From assembly GCA_002713555.1 (NCBI GenBank), contig PATG01000044.1, positions 34,783 to 45,598 on the forward strand: 10,816 nucleotides of DNA, given 5' to 3'. A model generated the notes under the pieces. The model had not been told where the DNA came from and did no database searches. It was given only the letters and a program-made list of their open reading frames with translations. Shown piece by piece: positions 4,938-10,816 of this stretch; the stretch's first letter is position 1; each line of letters starts with the position of its first letter. The translations under genes and the position numbers were made by a program. The stretch comes from Planctomycetaceae bacterium (GTDB lineage: Bacteria > Planctomycetota > Planctomycetia > Pirellulales > Lacipirellulaceae).

Positions 4938-7280
4938 ATGTCTACCAATACACTATCTCCCGTAAAAAGTTCTTTTCGACAAGCATGGATAGTCTCTGCC
5001 TGGTGGGATCTGACCTATGTGGTCATTACTCCGGTTTTGATTGTGCCTGTTGTACTATTACTGGCACGCCATCTACTGTCTCCTGAAGCCCTTTCTCTGG
5101 CAGTAATTGCCTTTGCTTCCTTGGGGCATCACTTACCAGGTTTTATGCGTGCCTATGGCGATCGTGAACTTTTCATGCGTTTTCGCATGCGGTTTTTACT
5201 GGTGCCTCCCTTGGTATTTGGCATGGCCCTGTTATTTACACCTCCCGCATCGATCAAAAATGCATTGCATTTTCCATGGGTGCATTTGCATGGCCTGGAA
5301 CTTATTCTCTTGCTTTGGGGAACCTGGCACGGCCTGATGCAAATTTATGGTTTTATGCGCATCTACGATGTCCGACTTGGAATTCATGATCGCTGGTCGG
5401 CGCGGTTAGATCATTGGCTTTGTTTAGTGGTTTTTGTTGCTGGTATGGTATTTAGTGATGCACGCGTGTTTGCTGTAGCAAACACAATGTGGCAGTCTGG
5501 TTTACCCCTCTTCGGCCCCCAATGGGTCACTTATGCAAGATGGTTGGTTGGCATAGGTGCATTGGGTGTATTGATTGCTTATATCATCAATCTCTTGATT
5601 CGTTATAGGCAAGGGCAGCCAATTAGTTGGCTTAAGATGCTGCTGATTGGCATTACGGGTTGGTTCTATTGGTTCACTGGCAGACTTTCAACCAATGTGT
5701 TGATAGGCCTTGCTATGTTCGAGATATTTCACGCTGTCCAGTACTATGCCATTGTCTGGATTTATAACCGCCGGTTGTTTCAGCGTGCTGGTGATAAGTT
5801 TGGCATGCTTGGATTTCTGTTTCGTGATCGATGGTCGATGCTGGGAATCTATCTTGCAATAATCGCAGCTTATAGCTCAATACGTTACTTTGTGATGGAT
5901 AGTAGTGGATATGTTTTTCTTGCTGATCATACCGATTCCTACCAATGGTTGATGGCGTTCTTCGTGACTTCATCAATACTACATTTCTATTTTGATGGTT
6001 TTATTTGGCAAGTTAGTGAAAAGAAAACGCAGCAAAATCTAGTAGAGCAATGTACGACTACAGCAGAGACAGAACATAAAGTTCCTGGTTGGGCCCATGC
6101 TGCGAAATTGGGTCTGCTGATTGCACTAGTCCTGACATTGGTCTATCTGGAGCAATTCCACCTCTCTCGGAATCCCCAAGAAAAGGCCAAACGTATCAAA
6201 GCCTTGACATCACTCACGCCAGATTTGCCGGAGTGCCAGTCCATACTTTGTCGCGATGCGTTGCAGCGCCATGATGGGAAGGCCGCATTGGAGCATGGAC
6301 TAAAAGCAATTGCCATGAGACCAAGGTCCCATGCCGTTCACGCTGACCTAGGGCTTTCGTATCTGCTTGCCGGGAAAATAGAAGAAGCCCGGCAGTGTTT
6401 CGAAGAGGCAATTGCCCTCAGTCCACAAAATGGATCCTACCATGCTGAGATGTCAGCCATATGGTCGCGACTTGGTGAAAACAAAAAGGCGGAATTCGAA
6501 ATTCGGCAAGCTATCGAGTTCCAAGCAGAATTGCTCTATCCGCGGCAAATGTTAGTGGATTTTTTGATGCGTCAAGATCGTATAAAAGAAGCTGAAGAAG
6601 AGTTTCGTTTGTTGGGAAAGAAATTCCCTCAGTCACTCGCAGGAGAAATACTTCAGGTAAGCGAGTACGCTGACCGTGGCGAATATCAACGGGCAACCGA
6701 ACTGGCCTATTTCCTGTCGATTGGGAATCCAGGAAATTGGCGTGTCCAATTACTGTTGGGGGGTGTCCTCACTAAAAGTGGCGATCCAGAGGCAGCCATC
6801 GAACCGTTAGAAACAGCACTTAAATTGAGACCGACTTCAGCCGAAATCTATTATCAATTAGGAAGAACAGTCTTGATGTCCGGACGGCCCGAAAAGTCTA
6901 TTCATTTATTGTTAAATTCAATACGAATTGATCCAACACATTACAAAGCTCAGCTGCAACTGGCCGGAACCTATTATGTTTTACGCAAATACGAGTTGGC
7001 TATCGCAGTCTACGAGCGCTGTCGCAAGTTGCGGCCTGAAGAAGGTTCTTTGTACGCTAGTTTGGGTGCAATCTATCTTGTGATGGGCAATCAGGAAAAA
7101 GCCAAAGAACTTTATCGTGCCGGTATTGTTGTCGATCCTGATTCGGGGCAGCTCAACTACAACTTAGGCCTTTTAATGCATCAACTTGGTAGTTTTGAAG
7201 AAGCACGCAAGTTGATAGCCCGAGCTCAGGAACTGGGTATCAAGATTTCGGCAGAAGTCCAAGAAGAATACGGTCTTTAG
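4938..7280 (+). CDS. Polytopic membrane protein with C-terminal TPR domain
   Basis: A 780-residue two-part protein with no function I can name. Residues 1-410 hold about ten hydrophobic helices (roughly 17-43, 48-62, 84-101, 117-136, 157-180, 199-220, 230-275 as two, 300-320, 336-356), and a last one at 388-405 that tethers the second part. Histidines recur in or beside helices: HH at 64-65, His111, 116 and 118 (HFPWVHLHG), WHGL at 130-133, FHAVQYY at 264-270, and LHFYFDGFIW at 348-357. This recalls metal- or haem-binding membrane enzymes, but the resemblance is only a pattern. Residues 431-769 are about ten TPR repeats: helix-ending prolines fall at 462, 496, 564, 598, 632, 666, 700 and 734, multiples of 34 apart. 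The ATG at 4938 gives a clean N-terminus but has no strong ribosome binding site. A membrane-anchored scaffold or assembly factor is the safest reading. Confidence 0.85.
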   Translation: MSTNTLSPVKSSFRQAWIVSAWWDLTYVVITPVLIVPVVLLLARHLLSPEALSLAVIAFASLGHHLPGFMRAYGDRELFMRFRMRFLLVPPLVFGMALLFTPPASIKNALHFPWVHLHGLELILLLWGTWHGLMQIYGFMRIYDVRLGIHDRWSARLDHWLCLVVFVAGMVFSDARVFAVANTMWQSGLPLFGPQWVTYARWLVGIGALGVLIAYIINLLIRYRQGQPISWLKMLLIGITGWFYWFTGRLSTNVLIGLAMFEIFHAVQYYAIVWIYNRRLFQRAGDKFGMLGFLFRDRWSMLGIYLAIIAAYSSIRYFVMDSSGYVFLADHTDSYQWLMAFFVTSSILHFYFDGFIWQVSEKKTQQNLVEQCTTTAETEHKVPGWAHAAKLGLLIALVLTLVYLEQFHLSRNPQEKAKRIKALTSLTPDLPECQSILCRDALQRHDGKAALEHGLKAIAMRPRSHAVHADLGLSYLLAGKIEEARQCFEEAIALSPQNGSYHAEMSAIWSRLGENKKAEFEIRQAIEFQAELLYPRQMLVDFLMRQDRIKEAEEEFRLLGKKFPQSLAGEILQVSEYADRGEYQRATELAYFLSIGNPGNWRVQLLLGGVLTKSGDPEAAIEPLETALKLRPTSAEIYYQLGRTVLMSGRPEKSIHLLLNSIRIDPTHYKAQLQLAGTYYVLRKYELAIAVYERCRKLRPEEGSLYASLGAIYLVMGNQEKAKELYRAGIVVDPDSGQLNYNLGLLMHQLGSFEEARKLIARAQELGIKISAEVQEEYGL

Positions 7281-7395
7281 TCGGGGGTTACTGTTCACGA
7301 AGAGTTACTGTTTGATCGCAAGCGTGTGGTCTCAAACAATCCAGGCCAATATCCTGTAGGTGATGGACCTCGTGGCTCTTTAAGTCAATCTCATC

Positions 7396-8095
7396 ATGTC
7401 AAATATCCGTGTCGTCCAGATGGCAGTCTTGCTAATTCTGGAACCGATCTTCGAAGCGGAATTCCGCGACAGTTCGTTCGGGTTTCGGCCCGGACGAAGT
7501 GCCCACGACGCACTGGATGCGATTCGAGGACACTTAAATCGTGGAAAACGGGAAGTGTATGCTGCTGACATCAAGGGCTACTTCGATACGATCCCTCATG
7601 ACAAGTTGAAGGCTGCACTGGAGTATCGCATCAGTGACCGCAGTGTCCTGAAGTTAATTCGGATGTGGCTGAAAACTTCGATTGAGGAAACCGACGACCG
7701 CGGCCGTACCAGCCGTCACCGTCCTACCTCGGGCACACCTCAAGGAGGAGTGATTTCGCCCCTATTGGCTATCTATCTCCACTGGTCCGAGCCGCAAGGC
7801 CATGCAGCGAGTTCGCCAGAAGCTTCGTGAACTCACCGCTAGTCGGAACTGCTTCAAGCCTGCGTCACGGGTTGTCGCCGAAGTGAACCGTCTGCTGGAT
7901 GGCTGGAGCCGGTATTTCGGCTACGGACACCCGCGGCGTGCCTTTGGGCAGGTGAATCTTCACTCGCTGGTGCGAATGAGTATCCACCTGCAACGTCGAA
8001 GTCAACGTGGCTCACATCCGCCCAGTGGGCGAACGTTATACTCGCACCTTTATCACCAACTGGGTTTAAAGTTCTTGCGAGGTGATCGACGTTGA
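7396..8095 (+). pseudogene. ltrA: Group II intron reverse transcriptase/maturase, internally deleted
   Basis: The first fragment (7396 to about 7786) covers the fingers and part of the palm: [36 protein letters not shown], the catalytic motif-A Asp in [13 protein letters not shown] (codon 7567-7569), and [12 protein letters not shown] (QGG at 7741-7749). The frame reaches IYLHW and then abruptly continues in another frame (about 7787-8095) as [20 protein letters not shown], then NRLLDGWSRYFGYGHPRRAF. That is the thumb/maturase end of the same family. The segment that should hold the YADD motif and the rest of the palm, perhaps 150 codons, is gone, and the join also shifts frame. The N-terminal RT0/RT1 region is missing too. 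No endonuclease domain follows, as in class C proteins. The gene cannot give an active reverse transcriptase. The symbol denotes family only. Confidence 0.88.
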
Positions 8096-8127
8096 CCTGC
8101 GTGTGCCAAACGACGAAAGGCCTTTGG

Positions 8128-8203
8128 TCCGCCGGATGCGGGAAATCCGCACGTCCGGTGGGATGAGGGGGGAGGGATCGATTCGATCCCTCCTCTACTC
8201 GAC
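8128..8203 (+). ncRNA. Group II intron domains V and VI
   Basis: Domain V: the lower stem runs from 8128-8136 pairing with 8154-8162, with the triad C8130-G8131-C8132 opposite G8160-U8159-G8158, including the expected G-U wobble. A two-base bulge C8152-G8153 follows. An upper stem 8137-8141 pairs with 8147-8151 and is capped by GAAAT. Domain VI: a perfect 10-bp stem at 8171-8180/8184-8193 (GGAGGGATCG, loop ATT), with a likely bulged branch A at 8197 and the 3' end at 8203. A CGC rather than AGC triad is the known state in group IIC introns such as that of Oceanobacillus iheyensis. The fold is intact although the rest of the intron is not. Confidence 0.82.
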
Positions 8204-8232
8204 TGAGAAATCGTTTCTGGGGGAACAAGAGC

Positions 8233-10570
<2,338 letters not shown>

Positions 10571-10694
10571 ATTTTGGTTCAGCTCAGTGGGTGGTACAGC
10601 GGCCTCAATATCGGCTAGAATAATGCGTTTGGCTACTACCCGAAAGTCCTTTTAAGAGAGAGGTGGGACATAAAGTCGGAGGTATCCACACTAC
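10571..10694. other. Upstream region of the membrane protein-ligA operon
   Basis: This stretch should hold the operon's promoter on the minus strand. TATTCT (minus strand, within about 10615-10625) could be a -10 box, but no matching -35 box is evident. I see no gene here. Confidence 0.3.
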
Positions 10695-10769
10695 TCGCTA
10701 TATCTCTACCCGCTATATCCCTACCAGCTATGTCCCTACCAGCTATGTCCCTACCAGCTATGTCCCTAC
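10695..10769 (+). repeat. 15-bp minisatellite, five copies
   Basis: Five head-to-tail 15-bp units begin at 10695, 10710, 10725, 10740 and 10755. The last three are identical (CAGCTATGTCCCTAC). The second differs at two bases and the first at a few more, a decay gradient expected for growth at one end. Fifteen is five codons; on the plus strand it reads as Ala-Met-Ser-Leu-Pro repeats, but no start or gene context is seen, so coding is unlikely. It lies about 125 bp upstream of the ligA operon's first codon. The remaining bases to the window end hold nothing I recognise. Confidence 0.9.
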
Positions 10770-10816
10770 TGGCCCCAAGTCACAATCACCACGTTTTGGC
10801 TTAGATTGATTTGCTA

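Larger units (their letters stand above)
7390..8203 (+). mobile_element. Group II intron remnant (IIC-like)
   Basis: This block holds a broken intron-encoded reverse transcriptase followed by intron RNA domains V and VI, in the order and orientation of a group II intron. The 3' end is placed at 8203, where CTACTCGAC ends in the expected AY. The 5' part (domain I and the start of the protein) is missing or unrecognisable. A GTGTG at 7324-7328 matches the GUGYG intron start, but I do not trust it alone. The relic sits between convergent gene ends, 30 bp past the ligA stop, in line with the known habit of IIC introns of landing behind terminators. Confidence 0.75.

Noticed and set aside
4718..5086. 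A 122-codon plus-strand frame before the membrane-TPR gene
   Set aside because: It overlaps the membrane protein in another frame, has no start signal and shows no recognisable domain.
7324..7328. GTGTG as the 5' end of the group II intron
   Set aside because: It matches GUGYG, but no domain I structure follows and a 5-base match is common by chance.

Overview
The window looks like a piece of a bacterial chromosome, most plausibly from the Planctomycetota (Pirellula-like). This rests on moderate GC, several genes without a clear Shine-Dalgarno site, a GTG-started ligA, a secreted glycine-rich protein and long coiled-coil and TPR proteins. The assignment is an inference from gene style, not a search result.

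Layout. Positions 1-421 are a non-coding lead-in with a perfect 14-bp palindrome. A complete thioredoxin gene (422-745, +) follows. Its last codons and the sequence just downstream form a three-copy array with a 31-bp period. Directly after it lies a decayed IS110-family element. It has a four-stem foldable leader (814-902) whose outer stem would bury the start codon, then a transposase with a 1-nt frameshift near its start and no C-terminal half (902-1557). A long soluble coiled-coil protein (1806-3476, +) converges on a secreted protein with a Gly/Arg-rich tract (3532-4494, -). A divergent non-coding gap of about 440 bp leads to a 780-residue protein that joins a polytopic membrane domain to about ten TPR repeats (4938-7280, +).

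Between the convergent ends of that gene and ligA lies a second mobile-element relic, a group II intron remnant. The reverse transcriptase has lost its N-terminus and the stretch that should carry the YADD motif. Domain V and domain VI at the intron 3' end (8128-8203) still fold well, and domain V carries a CGC triad as in group IIC introns. ligA (8233-10314, -) overlaps by 11 nt a small two-helix membrane protein gene (10304-10570, -), suggesting a coupled two-gene operon. Upstream of that operon is a 15-bp minisatellite of five copies (10695-10769).

No defence island, CRISPR array, tRNA or rRNA is visible. The genes do not form one obvious pathway. The clearest functional pair is the small membrane protein with ligA. 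The most interesting non-coding signals are the structured IS110 leader, the intact catalytic end of a dead group II intron, and the 31-bp and 15-bp repeat arrays.
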